The position numbers and the translations under genes are program-made. Positions 18,444-27,922 of a DNA stretch of 37,315 nucleotides are shown here, in pieces. The notes below the pieces were generated by a model. It was given only the letters and a program-made list of their open reading frames with translations. It was not told the origin of the DNA and did not search any database. Each line of letters begins with the position of its first letter. Position 1 is the stretch's first letter. This DNA comes from Ghiorsea sp. GTDB lineage: Bacteria; Pseudomonadota; Zetaproteobacteria; Mariprofundales; Mariprofundaceae. The stretch lies in NCBI GenBank assembly GCA_030949605.1, contig JAUZSH010000043.1, positions 1-37,315 of the forward strand, written 5' to 3'.

Positions 18444-19786
18444 GATTCATCCGCTGGATAAGGTAAAACAATAGTAAACACTGCACCCCCATCCACATGG
18501 TTATCCGCCGTTAAGCGCCCTTCACACTGCTCTACAATCAAACCATAACTGACATACAGACCAAGCCCAGTACCTTTACCTACATCTTTGGTGGTAAAAA
18601 AGGGATCAAATATTTTTGCCTTATCCTGCTTTGAAACACCTATGCCATAATCTTTCACCGTAATAACAGCCTTACTTCCCTGCTGAAAACAACGCACATC
18701 AATACGAGGTGAATCTTTGTCTTCCATGGCATCCAAGCTATTTTGAATCAAATTCACCAAAACTTGATGCACAAAACCTTCATAACTATGGATACGCAGG
18801 TGCTCACCTTCAATGGATAAATTAGCTTGTACTTTTGATGTTTGCGTCACCCACTTGGCAGCATTACTCACCACATCAAGCACATCAAACACGGTCTTTT
18901 CTTCTCGGTGACAGCTCGAGAAGCGTCGTAAATCTTGGACAATCGTACTCACCCGCATCGTACCTTCCAAACTACCATCAACCAAGGATGGAATATCATC
19001 CAAAATACGGTCAATTTTTAATTTTTCACGTAAATCTTTATCAAGCTTATCACCCAATTGCCCATGTAATGCCTCAATATATTCACGCAAGCGATACCCA
19101 TATTTTTTAATCGCAAACATATTACTATGTACAAAACTAATTGGGTTATTGAGCTCATGTGCCACACCCGCGACCAAACGCCCCAGCGATGCCATTTTTT
19201 CTGATTGCACCAGCTGTGCTTGGGCTTGTTGTAATTCTGTATGTGTTTTATTAAGGTCATTATAGGCTTTGCGCAACTCACCCACAGGGCGACCAATCAA
19301 AACCATGCCAACCAATATACCTTCGTGATCATAACGCGGTGAGCAACGAATCACCAACGGCGATGCCATACCTTGAGCATCCGTGATACAAACCTCTAAT
19401 TCTTCTGTCTCACCATCACGTATACGTTCCAAACATGTTTCAATATTGGTTTGTGAGGATTCATCAAACAATGTCGTCAATGCAATGCCAATACAATCAT
19501 TCTCAGCATTGCCTTGCAGTTGTGATAGTGCAAAATTGGACTCTTGAACGGCACCAGACAAATCACAAACAATCAGTACATCCGTCATCGAAGATAATAC
19601 ACCACGAATAAACTGTTGTGCCTCTTCTAACTCCGCATTTTTCTCTTCTAGCTCAACCTGATAACGTAATAAATCTGCATAAACCACATCCATTTTCTGG
19701 ATAACTTCAATCCACATCTCTTCATTACCTTGTGCCATCGCATGGGTTGCGGTGCTGGTAATTTGCTGAGAAAGGGCTTGGGGCAT
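18440..19786 (-). CDS. hoxJ: Hydrogen-signalling histidine kinase HoxJ/HupT
   Basis: A 448-residue soluble kinase without membrane segments. Residues about 60-165 are a PAS domain, 170-200 a coiled coil, and H210 in VAHELNNPISF is the phospho-acceptor. The ATPase domain follows with an N box (NLIQNSLDA), DYGIGV, FDPFFTTK and GTGLGLYVSYG. In characterised systems this kinase phosphorylates and thereby silences the HoxA/HupR activator unless H2 bound to HoxBC blocks it. It sits between hoxA (13 bp gap) and hoxB. Confidence 0.93.
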   Translation of the reverse strand: MPQALSQQITSTATHAMAQGNEEMWIEVIQKMDVVYADLLRYQVELEEKNAELEEAQQFIRGVLSSMTDVLIVCDLSGAVQESNFALSQLQGNAENDCIGIALTTLFDESSQTNIETCLERIRDGETEELEVCITDAQGMASPLVIRCSPRYDHEGILVGMVLIGRPVGELRKAYNDLNKTHTELQQAQAQLVQSEKMASLGRLVAGVAHELNNPISFVHSNMFAIKKYGYRLREYIEALHGQLGDKLDKDLREKLKIDRILDDIPSLVDGSLEGTMRVSTIVQDLRRFSSCHREEKTVFDVLDVVSNAAKWVTQTSKVQANLSIEGEHLRIHSYEGFVHQVLVNLIQNSLDAMEDKDSPRIDVRCFQQGSKAVITVKDYGIGVSKQDKAKIFDPFFTTKDVGKGTGLGLYVSYGLIVEQCEGRLTADNHVDGGAVFTIVLPYPADES

Positions 19787-19799
19787 GGCTAGAATTTAC

Positions 19800-21293
19800 T
19801 CAACTTTTTACGACTTGCAATGTGTCATCAGGTAAGTCCAATGTTTCTACTTTTTCTAAGCCATACCGTTCAAGTTTATTGCGTAAACCCACACGGGATA
19901 AACCCAGTTCTTTGGCTGTTTTACTTTTGTTCCAGCGGTTGCGAATCAATGCTTCATGGACAATTCGCGCCTCTAAACTATCCAAACGTTCACGCAGCGA
20001 ACCCTCTTGTGTCATCAGCCAATCTAACTCTGCTTCATCTTCTTGTGGTGCTGCACGCAAAACTTGGGGGGACAACAGCTCAGCACCTAAATAATCACCC
20101 TGCACCATCACCAGCATGCGTTTGATTTCGTTTTGTAGCTCACGCACATTGCCTGGCCAATGGTAGGCTTGCATACAAACCAATGCCTCATCGCTAAAAC
20201 CTTTCACCTTTTTACCCAACTCTTGCATAGCATCGGTCAAAATAGCTCGCGCCAACAAGGGCACATCTTGTAGCCGATCGGCCAGCGGTGGAATCATGAT
20301 TTTGAATGTTGAAAGGCGATAATATAAATCTTCTCGGAATCGTCCTTCTCGAACTTCTTGTTCCAAATCTTTATTGGTGGCTGCAATGATACGCACATTA
20401 ATTTTTTTACGTTCATTACCACCCAGCGGACGAATTTCACTTTCTTGCAACACCCGTAATAGTTTAACTTGAAATGCAGGCGTAGTATCCCCCACCTCAT
20501 CCAAGAAAATCGTACCCCCATCAGCTTCTTCAAACAAACCAATACGATTGCTATTCGCACCTGTAAACGCACCTTTTTTATAACCAAACAATTCACTCTC
20601 TAACAACTCGTCAGGCAGTGCCGCACAGTTTTCAGCAACAAACGGTTTATCTGAACGCAAGCTACCATAATGCAAAGCCCGCGCCGAAAGCTCTTTACCC
20701 ACACCCGAATCACCCATCAACAATACCGACACATCAAAGGTTGCGACTTGGCGAATCACATCACATACCTGATTCATGCAACTATCTGGCGAACGCACAA
20801 TACCGTAATCCACATCATAAGCGTTGCTTAAACGCTGCCTAAGTTCTTGTAAACCTTCTTCCACCGAAGTGGGCAACATTTTAAGCTCAGTAGATAACTG
20901 TTGGTTTTCCCTGTGTAACTCAAACAAACGCACCGCATTACGCACCGTAAGCAATAAGTTATTGGGGTCCCAAGGTTTGGTAATATATTGATGAATACCT
21001 GCGTCATTGATGGCAGTGATAATATCTTCAGAATCGGTATAACCCGAAATAATAATACGAATCACTTCGGGGAAACGCCCACGGACTTCTTGTAAAAACT
21101 CAATGCCCGTCGTCACAGGCATGCGTTGATCAGCAATCACCACTTGAATCCACTCATCTGCCATAATCATCATGGCTTCATCGGGCGATGTGGCAATATG
21201 CACATCAAAATCATCTTCCAACAAACGCTGTAACGATTCGAGCACTCGAATTTCATCATCCACCAATAAAATTGACGGTAACACTTCGCTCAT
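19800..21293 (-). CDS. hoxA: Sigma-54-dependent response regulator HoxA/HupR
   Basis: A 497-residue NtrC-type activator. Receiver domain at 6-120 with phospho-acceptor D55 (IADQRMP) and the KPW motif. AAA+ domain at about 165-400: Walker A GDSGVGKE (194-201), the sigma-54 contact loop GAFTGA intact (241-246), Walker B near GGTIFLDE (259-266). A Fis-type helix-turn-helix is at the C-terminus (SKTAKELGLSRVGLRNKL). It is expected to activate the sigma-54 promoters upstream of hupS, hupD and probably the nickel permease gene. In Ralstonia and Rhodobacter the unphosphorylated form is active; that is assumed, not seen, here. The start overlaps the hoxX stop by four bases. Confidence 0.94.
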   Translation of the reverse strand: MSEVLPSILLVDDEIRVLESLQRLLEDDFDVHIATSPDEAMMIMADEWIQVVIADQRMPVTTGIEFLQEVRGRFPEVIRIIISGYTDSEDIITAINDAGIHQYITKPWDPNNLLLTVRNAVRLFELHRENQQLSTELKMLPTSVEEGLQELRQRLSNAYDVDYGIVRSPDSCMNQVCDVIRQVATFDVSVLLMGDSGVGKELSARALHYGSLRSDKPFVAENCAALPDELLESELFGYKKGAFTGANSNRIGLFEEADGGTIFLDEVGDTTPAFQVKLLRVLQESEIRPLGGNERKKINVRIIAATNKDLEQEVREGRFREDLYYRLSTFKIMIPPLADRLQDVPLLARAILTDAMQELGKKVKGFSDEALVCMQAYHWPGNVRELQNEIKRMLVMVQGDYLGAELLSPQVLRAAPQEDEAELDWLMTQEGSLRERLDSLEARIVHEALIRNRWNKSKTAKELGLSRVGLRNKLERYGLEKVETLDLPDDTLQVVKS

Positions 21294-22993
21294 CCCACTC
21301 TCCTTAAATCATTCATGCGTATATTGCGATGGCTTGCCAAGGTTAATGGGGTTCTTGATTTACAAACTTTATACACAAAATTATACCTTGCGACATGGTA
21401 GCTCGGGTCAAAGCCATAAAAGTTTTTCTTCATGCGTCGCAACTCTTCTTCACGGTAAGCCGACAAAGGTTTTTCAGCTTCATCTTGGTCGCGCTGCACT
21501 TCTTTTTTCTGCAATGCGTCATAGATATTAGATTGTTGCGCCAAAGTGGTTGCTTTGCTTTTGACAGCTTCAATAAAACCTGCTTTTTCACCTTGAATCA
21601 CCGTATCCAACAGCCCCAAATCCAAGGCTTCGCTAACACACATGGGTAAACGCGCTTGGGTAATGCGGTTGGCATGATCTTCACCGCAATATTTGGGCAA
21701 TAAATATGTCCAATATTCCGAGCCATACAAATTGCCCATATCTTTATAATGTGGGTTCAAAATCACATGTTCGTGCGCCCACACTTCATCCGCAGCTCTC
21801 GCCAAGAATACACCACCAGCACCAACGTTGCCCTGCATGGCCGAGACTACAATATGTGAGGTGGTGCGAATAATCGCTTCGGATAAATCATCCATAGCAT
21901 TGATATTTGCCCATGATTCATCGGCAGGGCTTTTGGCGACTTCAATCATGTTCAGATGAATACCGTTCGACCAAAAATCAGCACCACCCATCAACACAAT
22001 CACTTTTGTGTTTTTCTTCGTTGCTTGTTGGTATGCCGCTAACAAATCTTGACACTGCTTGGTACTCATCGCACCATTGTAAAAAGGAAAGTGAAGATAA
22101 CCCACATCCTTATCCTCTTCATACCAAATCTGCTGATAACCCTCCGCTTCAGGTACTTCAAATAAATCTTGAACCTTATCGGCAAACAACACGGTCGCTG
22201 GCAATTTAAACGCATGATGATGAGACTTATCTTTCACATGCCCAATCCATACCGCAGCATCAGTAGTCGCCTTGCAAATCGCTAAACCCGAACGGGCAAT
22301 CACTTCACCCGCTTCACCTTTGAGACCTTGAGCAAGATGCGCATCATAAATAAATACGTCTTGTCCAAATAAGTTATCCCGAATGCCTGGGAAACCATCA
22401 GCGCCTTTTATTTTTCGCAACACAGTGTTTGTGTTATCTTTTTGCCAATTGATTCGGCGTATATTCTGCGCCATCAATGGGCGCAACTTACCTTTGGCGG
22501 ATAAAATCTTTTGTTTTAAGGGTGTTGGTTTGAATTCAGGATTTTGAAACTTCTCAACCGCTTGTTGCACAGCTTTCACGGCAGCCGTGGTCACTTCATT
22601 GCGGTACAGACTGGCTTTGGTGGCATCGCGCATCTCAAATTCAACACTTGCCCAAATATCACCCGCATCCATTTCAGCATTGGCTTGAAGCACGGTGACC
22701 CCCCAAGTTTTTTCTTGGTTTAATATCGCCCAATCCAAAGAGGATGGCCCTCTATCGCCAATAATGCCGGGGTGCACAATCAAACAGGTGTAGTTCTGCC
22801 AAATCGAATCAGGAATTGCCCGCTTCAAATAAGGCGCAACAATCAAATCAGGTTGAAATAAATCAATAGCCTCTTGCGCTGTTTCATCATTAATGTCGAA
22901 CTCAATCGTCACCTCATGCTTATCCTGCTGCAATGCCACAAACAACCTTTGCGTCAGGCTATTAAAAGCGTGGGTAAGCAGTAAAATCCGCAT
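21290..22993 (-). CDS. hoxX: HoxX/HypX, CO-ligand-producing hydrogenase maturation protein
   Basis: A 567-residue fusion. The N-terminal part (about 1-270) resembles formyl-tetrahydrofolate transferases (HPGIIGDRGPSSLDWAI); the C-terminal part is an enoyl-CoA hydratase/crotonase domain (GGADFWSNGIHLNMIE, then GNVGAGGVFLARAADE). The family makes the active-site CO ligand from formyl-tetrahydrofolate via formyl-CoA, allowing maturation of [NiFe] sites under aerobic conditions. Its presence fits the O2-tolerant signature of HupS. It lies between hypE (8 bp) and hoxA (overlap). Confidence 0.95.
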   Translation of the reverse strand: MRILLLTHAFNSLTQRLFVALQQDKHEVTIEFDINDETAQEAIDLFQPDLIVAPYLKRAIPDSIWQNYTCLIVHPGIIGDRGPSSLDWAILNQEKTWGVTVLQANAEMDAGDIWASVEFEMRDATKASLYRNEVTTAAVKAVQQAVEKFQNPEFKPTPLKQKILSAKGKLRPLMAQNIRRINWQKDNTNTVLRKIKGADGFPGIRDNLFGQDVFIYDAHLAQGLKGEAGEVIARSGLAICKATTDAAVWIGHVKDKSHHHAFKLPATVLFADKVQDLFEVPEAEGYQQIWYEEDKDVGYLHFPFYNGAMSTKQCQDLLAAYQQATKKNTKVIVLMGGADFWSNGIHLNMIEVAKSPADESWANINAMDDLSEAIIRTTSHIVVSAMQGNVGAGGVFLARAADEVWAHEHVILNPHYKDMGNLYGSEYWTYLLPKYCGEDHANRITQARLPMCVSEALDLGLLDTVIQGEKAGFIEAVKSKATTLAQQSNIYDALQKKEVQRDQDEAEKPLSAYREEELRRMKKNFYGFDPSYHVARYNFVYKVCKSRTPLTLASHRNIRMNDLRRVG

Positions 22994-23001
22994 GGTTTAG
23001 T

Positions 23002-24045
23002 TTAACAAATCCTTGGTAACTGTTCGCCAGCCAACCAATCGACAATACGCGAGCCGCCAAACGTGGTTTCCATTTGCACAAAGCCGTGTTCATCTTCTAC
23101 CACATTGCCGATAATGGCTGCATTTTTGCCATATTCGTGATTTTGCATCACTTTTAATAAGGTGTCCGCATGTTCTGGCGCACAAATACAAATCAACTTG
23201 CCTTCATTGGCAACATACATGGGGTCTAAGCCCAAGAGTTCACATGCTGCTTTCACATCTTCATGCACAGGCACATCATCTTCGATTAACTGCATACCAA
23301 CATTCGATTGTTGGGCAATTTCATTCAACGTCGTGGCTAATCCGCCACGGGTAGGGTCTCTTAAACAATGAATATCAGGCACGGCTTCTACCATCTCAGT
23401 GATCAAACCATTTAGGGCAGCAGAGTCGGATAAGATTTCAGTTTCAAATTCCAACCCTTCACGGCTGGACATAATCGCCACACCATGATCACCCATGCTT
23501 CCGCTAACTAAAATCACATCACCAGCTTGTGCTTTATCACCTGAAATATGAACGCCTTCAGGCACAACACCAACACCAGTCGTTGTGATAAACACACCAT
23601 CACCTTTGCCGCGCTCCACCACTTTGGTATCACCTGTTACCACCATCACATCCGCTTTTTTAGCTGCTGCTGCCATGCTTTCTACAATTCGGTTGAGGTC
23701 AGATAATGGATAACCCTCTTCAATGATGAAACTTGCAGAAAGATACAGTGCTTTCGCACCCGACATAGCAACATCATTCACAGTGCCATGCACCGAAAGC
23801 GACCCAATATCGCCACCTGGAAAAAATAAAGGTGAAATCACATGCCCATCACAACTCATCACCATGCGCCCTGCATCCACTGCAAACAAGGCTTGGTCGT
23901 TGCCCTGCTCCAATAATTCATTGCTAAAATGTTTTACAAACACTTCTTCAATCAACTGCGCCATGGCTCTGCCGCCACTACCGTGAATCATTTCAACTTG
24001 CCCATTTTTCAGGTTAAGTTTCATAGGGAATCGTTTTGCTGCCAT
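23002..24045 (-). CDS. hypE: Hydrogenase maturation protein HypE (thiocyanate/cyanide synthesis)
   Basis: A 347-residue PurM/AIR-synthase-fold protein that dehydrates the carbamoyl group received from HypF to a thiocyanate on its C-terminal cysteine. The terminus LPRIC is intact and has that cysteine. Conserved parts include MIHGSGGRAM near the N-terminus, GDTKVVERG, SGSMGDHG and CLRDPTRGGLATTLNE. Starts two bases downstream of the hypD stop codon; full length. Confidence 0.97.
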   Translation of the reverse strand: MAAKRFPMKLNLKNGQVEMIHGSGGRAMAQLIEEVFVKHFSNELLEQGNDQALFAVDAGRMVMSCDGHVISPLFFPGGDIGSLSVHGTVNDVAMSGAKALYLSASFIIEEGYPLSDLNRIVESMAAAAKKADVMVVTGDTKVVERGKGDGVFITTTGVGVVPEGVHISGDKAQAGDVILVSGSMGDHGVAIMSSREGLEFETEILSDSAALNGLITEMVEAVPDIHCLRDPTRGGLATTLNEIAQQSNVGMQLIEDDVPVHEDVKAACELLGLDPMYVANEGKLICICAPEHADTLLKVMQNHEYGKNAAIIGNVVEDEHGFVQMETTFGGSRIVDWLAGEQLPRIC

Positions 24046-24047
24046 GC

Positions 24048-25217
24048 TTATGCCGCCTCTTTCTCAAGCTTAATCACTTTACCACCCTTTACATCAGGCT
24101 GACGGAAACGACCATAAGACCAATACGCAGCACATGCGCCTTCGGATGAAACCATACATGAACCCATAGGGTTTTCAGGCGTACACACTGTGCCAAACAA
24201 CTTACAGTCCGTTGGTTTTTTCACACCGCGCAGAATCGAAGGACATTCACAACCTTTGACATCATACGCTACGATTTTAGGCACGGAAAAACGCACTTCT
24301 GCATCAAACTCAGCAAATTCTTCTTTAATGCTTAATGCCGAATAAGGCACCATGCCCAAGCCACGCCACTCAAATTCACGACGAAGTTCAAACACTTCTG
24401 CCACCAAAGCCTGAGCTTTAAGGTTGCCTTCTCTGGTCACCACACGGGTATATTCATTTTCCACTTCGGAGCGACCTTCATTGAGTTGACGAATCAACAT
24501 CAATGCTGATTGCATCACATCCAAAGGTTCAAAGCCTGCAATCACCACAGGGCGTTGAAACTCTTCCGCAAAAAACTCATACGGCTCTGTGCCAATCACC
24601 GAGCTCACATGCGAAGGACCCAAAAATCCATCAATGGAAACTGCGCCCATTTCACGTACTTCAGGTGATTGTAAAATATGTTGAATCGCTGCTGGTGTAA
24701 GCACATGATTACAAAACACAGTAAAATTTTTCAAGCCTTGGGCTTGCGCTTGTTTGATGGCAACAGCCGTAGGCGGTGTGGTGGTTTCAAAACCAATGGC
24801 GAAGAAAATCACTTCTTTATCTGGAAACTCACGCGCCAATTTCAAGGCATCTTGCGTGGAATATACCATACGCACATCTGCACCCGCCGCTTTGGCTTTG
24901 AGCAAACTTTTACGACCCGATGCAGGCACACGCATCATATCGCCATAAGTGCAAAGAATGGCATCATTCTCTTCAACCAAAGCAATGGCATTATCAATGC
25001 GCCCAATCGGAAGCACACACACTGGGCAACCCGGACCATGCACAAATTTCACATTCTCAGGCATCAAGTCTTGCACACCATAACGAAAAATCGCGTGGGT
25101 ATGCCCACCACAAAATTCCATTAAATTATAAGTGCGATTATCATCGGCTTCTCTGGCAATCACCTTAGCCAGCTTGCGGGCTAATTTCCCATCACGGAAT
25201 TCATCTACATATTTCAT
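24048..25217 (-). CDS. hypD: Hydrogenase maturation protein HypD
   Basis: A 389-residue iron-sulfur scaffold on which, with HypC, the Fe(CN)2CO group is assembled. Signature motifs: CGGHTHAIFRYG (about 36-47), GPGCPVCVLP, FAIGFETTTP, and a C-terminal set of cysteines (GCECPSILRG, CKLFGTVCTP, GSCMVSSEGAC) that bind the [4Fe-4S] cluster. The start ATG overlaps the hypC TGA (ATGA). Full length. Confidence 0.97.
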   Translation of the reverse strand: MKYVDEFRDGKLARKLAKVIAREADDNRTYNLMEFCGGHTHAIFRYGVQDLMPENVKFVHGPGCPVCVLPIGRIDNAIALVEENDAILCTYGDMMRVPASGRKSLLKAKAAGADVRMVYSTQDALKLAREFPDKEVIFFAIGFETTTPPTAVAIKQAQAQGLKNFTVFCNHVLTPAAIQHILQSPEVREMGAVSIDGFLGPSHVSSVIGTEPYEFFAEEFQRPVVIAGFEPLDVMQSALMLIRQLNEGRSEVENEYTRVVTREGNLKAQALVAEVFELRREFEWRGLGMVPYSALSIKEEFAEFDAEVRFSVPKIVAYDVKGCECPSILRGVKKPTDCKLFGTVCTPENPMGSCMVSSEGACAAYWSYGRFRQPDVKGGKVIKLEKEAA

Positions 25218-25463
25218 GAAACCACCTCTTCACCTATGAAATCTTCCATGATTTCAGCTTCATCAAACATGGCAAGTGTGCGCGCTGCTTCTTCTTCTGA
25301 GATTTTATGCAAGGCATAACCCACATGCAGCAACACATATTCATCCACTTTCACATCTTCAATCAAAGCAATGGAAATATCTTTTTACATTACCCAAAGT
25401 TACCGTTGCCATATCATTGGCTTCATCAATGGCTACAATTCTTGCTGGAATAGCTAAACACAT
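25214..25463 (-). CDS. hypC: Hydrogenase maturation chaperone HypC, one-base frame disruption
   Basis: Small chaperone that carries the iron group from HypD to the large-subunit precursor; acts with its catalytic N-terminal cysteine after Met removal. The frame begins MCLAIPARIVAID at 25463, and the conserved remainder (DISIALIEDVKVDEYVLLHVGYAL) is one base out of frame. A run of five A (minus strand) near 25382-25386 needs to be four to join NVK to DIS, giving 82 residues, the normal HypC length. The span is 250 bp, 3n+1. Because of the shift no long open frame appears and the gene is easily missed. It lies 14 bp after hypB and overlaps hypD by four bases. Confidence 0.9.
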
Positions 25464-25477
25464 ATCAACGCTCCGCT

Positions 25478-26407
25478 TTAAGCTGCTTGAGCATCTGAAT
25501 CTACAGATGTCAGCTTGGGTTGATAACCAATCATGGTGATTTGTTGGGTGGCTTTAATCCACTGGTACCATGTTTCCATGCCTTCACCTGTGGTGGCAGA
25601 CACTTGAATAATTTTGATGCTTGGGTTAACACGACGGGCATAGTCCATGCACTTCTCAACATCAAAATCCAAATAGGGAAGCAAGTCGATTTTATTCAAA
25701 ATCATCAAGTCTGCGGCAAAAAACATATCAGGATACTTAAGCGGTTTATCTTCGCCTTCAGTCACCGACAAAATCGCAACCTTATGCGCTTCACCCAAAT
25801 CAAATGCGGCAGGACAAACCAAGTTGCCCACGTTTTCAATGAACAACACGCTCTTATCTTCAGGGGCTAATGGTTCCATGGCATGACCCACCATATGTGC
25901 ATCCAAATGACAGCCTTTGCCTGTGTTAATTTGCAATGCTTTAACGCCTGTTTCACGGATTCTGTCTGCATCATTGGCAGTCTGTTGGTCGCCTTCAATC
26001 ACAGATAATGCCAATTCGCTTTGCAAATCCGTAAGTGACTTGGTAAGCAAGGTGGTTTTGCCTGATCCTGGGCTAGACACAAGATTCAAAGCCAAAATAC
26101 CATGTTCTGCAAAATAGCTACGGTTCTCATTGGCGTATTGATTGTTTTTACCCAAAATATCTTGCTCAATTTGCACCATACGGCTTTGGCTTAAACCTGG
26201 CGCATGTGCATGGGCTGGGCCTTGCCCATAATCATGGGTTTTATCATCGTGGTGATGGTGTTCATGGTCGTGAGAATGTGTCTCATGGGTATGTGGGTGA
26301 GCATGATCATGGCTATGGTCGTGCGAGTGTTCATGGTCATGCCCGTGGCTGTGTGCCGCTCCTTCAATGGTTGTTTCACCTTCACTGCATCCGCAAACTG
26401 TACACAT
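25478..26407 (-). CDS. hypB: Nickel-inserting GTPase HypB with His-rich N-terminus
   Basis: GTPase that delivers nickel to the hydrogenase large subunit with HypA. The N-terminal MCTVCGC motif binds metal; residues about 19-70 are very His-rich (alternating HSHDH/HDHEH patterns), as in HypB proteins that also store nickel. The G domain has P-loop SSPGSGKTT, then [18 protein letters not shown] and NKIDLLP. The ATG at 26407 is chosen because it overlaps the hypA stop (TGATG) and gives the canonical MCTVCGC start; a GTG one codon earlier is possible. Confidence 0.96.
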   Translation of the reverse strand: MCTVCGCSEGETTIEGAAHSHGHDHEHSHDHSHDHAHPHTHETHSHDHEHHHHDDKTHDYGQGPAHAHAPGLSQSRMVQIEQDILGKNNQYANENRSYFAEHGILALNLVSSPGSGKTTLLTKSLTDLQSELALSVIEGDQQTANDADRIRETGVKALQINTGKGCHLDAHMVGHAMEPLAPEDKSVLFIENVGNLVCPAAFDLGEAHKVAILSVTEGEDKPLKYPDMFFAADLMILNKIDLLPYLDFDVEKCMDYARRVNPSIKIIQVSATTGEGMETWYQWIKATQQITMIGYQPKLTSVDSDAQAA

Positions 26408-26748
26408 CACTCCACCTCCAATTCTTTAATCCGCAACTCATCGCCACTGGATATTTGTAACTGATAACTATCACAGGAAGGACATGGTTCACCCCGACCT
26501 GTGATTTCAACTTTATTCATACATTGCATACACCAAGCTTGCGCTGGAAGCTCAATAATTTCCAGTGTGGAACCATCAGCAACCGAACCTCTAACCACCA
26601 CTTCATAGCTGAACAACATCGCTTCATGTTCCACACCCGATAACACACCAATTTCCAACCAAACTTTTTTGACTTTCTTAAAACCTTGTGCTTTTGCAGC
26701 GTCTTCCAAAACAGTTAACACACCTTCGCACAGCGACATTTCATGCAT
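26407..26748 (-). CDS. hypA: Nickel metallochaperone HypA
   Basis: A 113-residue nickel and zinc binding protein. It starts [10 protein letters not shown], where the first Met and H2 form the nickel site, and holds the zinc-binding CxxC pair ([20 protein letters not shown], starting about residue 73). Works with HypB. The start overlaps the end of hupK by eight bases; the stop overlaps hypB. Confidence 0.97.
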   Translation of the reverse strand: MHEMSLCEGVLTVLEDAAKAQGFKKVKKVWLEIGVLSGVEHEAMLFSYEVVVRGSVADGSTLEIIELPAQAWCMQCMNKVEITGRGEPCPSCDSYQLQISSGDELRIKELEVE

Positions 26749-27919
26749 GGTTGATGTCCAACTTAAACTTCACACATGGGTCCATAGCATGAATCAACAG
26801 TTTGGCTTGTTGCTCAATACTTTCTTCATCACCTTTCAATGTTTCCAACGCTTTTTTAAGTACACCATCAGGGTGAAAGTTCCACTCTGTTGGCGCAACA
26901 ATTTGGTAGGTTTCAATTTTATTCTCATCGTTGAGAACCACCCTGTGCAACAAACGACCACGCGCGGCTTCTACAACTCCGAAACCCGTATGCTCAAGCG
27001 CAACACCCTTCACATCACACTTAGGCTCAAACTGCATCAAAGCCTTTTCTAAATCCAAATACGTTTTGGCAAGATCAAGCAATACAGCAGTAAAGCGAAC
27101 CAGTAAACCCAAGCCATAATTTTGCTCCAGTTCAACAATCAAAGGGTGTGCTTTTTGCCTTGCGTACGGTGTACTTTCGCAAGCTTCACCATCAAGCGTG
27201 GGCTGCTTCATAAAACTTTCCGCATCCTCTGCAGATAAGGCACTTTCCAACCATGCCAAATCCAAGTGAGGTAAAACTTGTGTTTCTGCTTGCCCCACAC
27301 CTTGCCAACCACGATGCACCAAGCTTTGTATCATCTGCGGCACATTCATTTGTGTGTATTGCGCCCACAACAAAAACTCTTCAGCCCCTTTACAGGCATA
27401 AAAAGCTTTGGGTGGCATATAAAAAATACGCTCTTTAAGCAGTGTGCCAAGTTTTAAAGCAATGGTTGATGCCTTGCTTTTCAACGGTGGCTTGACATCA
27501 CCACCCACGACAAAAGCTTGATGATTCGCATCCAAACAAGCTTCCCACTCTTTATCCAGAAGCAACACTTGCTTCATCAAAGCACTTTCAATTTGCGCCC
27601 CACGAAGACCTGGCCAATCCAAACAAATGCGCCATAAATGTTCGCGAATCAATTCCATGCTCACCAATTGCGCACGCACACCGCAGGCAGCACCAGACAC
27701 TGGACTGTTACTTGCCTGCTCAATGGCGAACACCGATGCCGATGCCTGAGATTTGGCACACAAGCTGAACACCAGACCTACTTTTTGAGGTGCATCTTTG
27801 GCATCAGATCCAGCAAGAAGTGCCTGCGCCAACAATGGTCTTTGCGATTTCACCACCGCTCGCTGAACACCTTGTCCTGCAAGTGACAGTGAAATAGACA
27901 CATTACCTTCCAAGCTCAT
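26741..27919 (-). CDS. hupK: Hydrogenase maturation scaffold HupK/HoxV
   Basis: A 392-residue relative of hydrogenase large subunits used as an assembly scaffold for the active-site group in aerobic-type uptake hydrogenases. The C-terminal half has large-subunit-like stretches (EAARGRLLHRVVL, QIVAPTEWNFHPDG) and ends [15 protein letters not shown], where the second cysteine of the nickel motif has been lost. No N-terminal RxCGxC motif is visible, so it cannot be a catalytic subunit. Found between the membrane cytochrome gene (3 bp) and hypA (overlap). Confidence 0.9.
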   Translation of the reverse strand: MSLEGNVSISLSLAGQGVQRAVVKSQRPLLAQALLAGSDAKDAPQKVGLVFSLCAKSQASASVFAIEQASNSPVSGAACGVRAQLVSMELIREHLWRICLDWPGLRGAQIESALMKQVLLLDKEWEACLDANHQAFVVGGDVKPPLKSKASTIALKLGTLLKERIFYMPPKAFYACKGAEEFLLWAQYTQMNVPQMIQSLVHRGWQGVGQAETQVLPHLDLAWLESALSAEDAESFMKQPTLDGEACESTPYARQKAHPLIVELEQNYGLGLLVRFTAVLLDLAKTYLDLEKALMQFEPKCDVKGVALEHTGFGVVEAARGRLLHRVVLNDENKIETYQIVAPTEWNFHPDGVLKKALETLKGDEESIEQQAKLLIHAMDPCVKFKLDINHA

Positions 27920-27922
27920 AAG

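Noticed and set aside
26204-26464. Overlapping open frames opposite the His-rich part of hypB, encoding Met/Val-rich or His-rich peptides
   Set aside because: They arise from the repetitive CAT/CAC codons of hypB read on the other strand; no ribosome site and no family resemblance.
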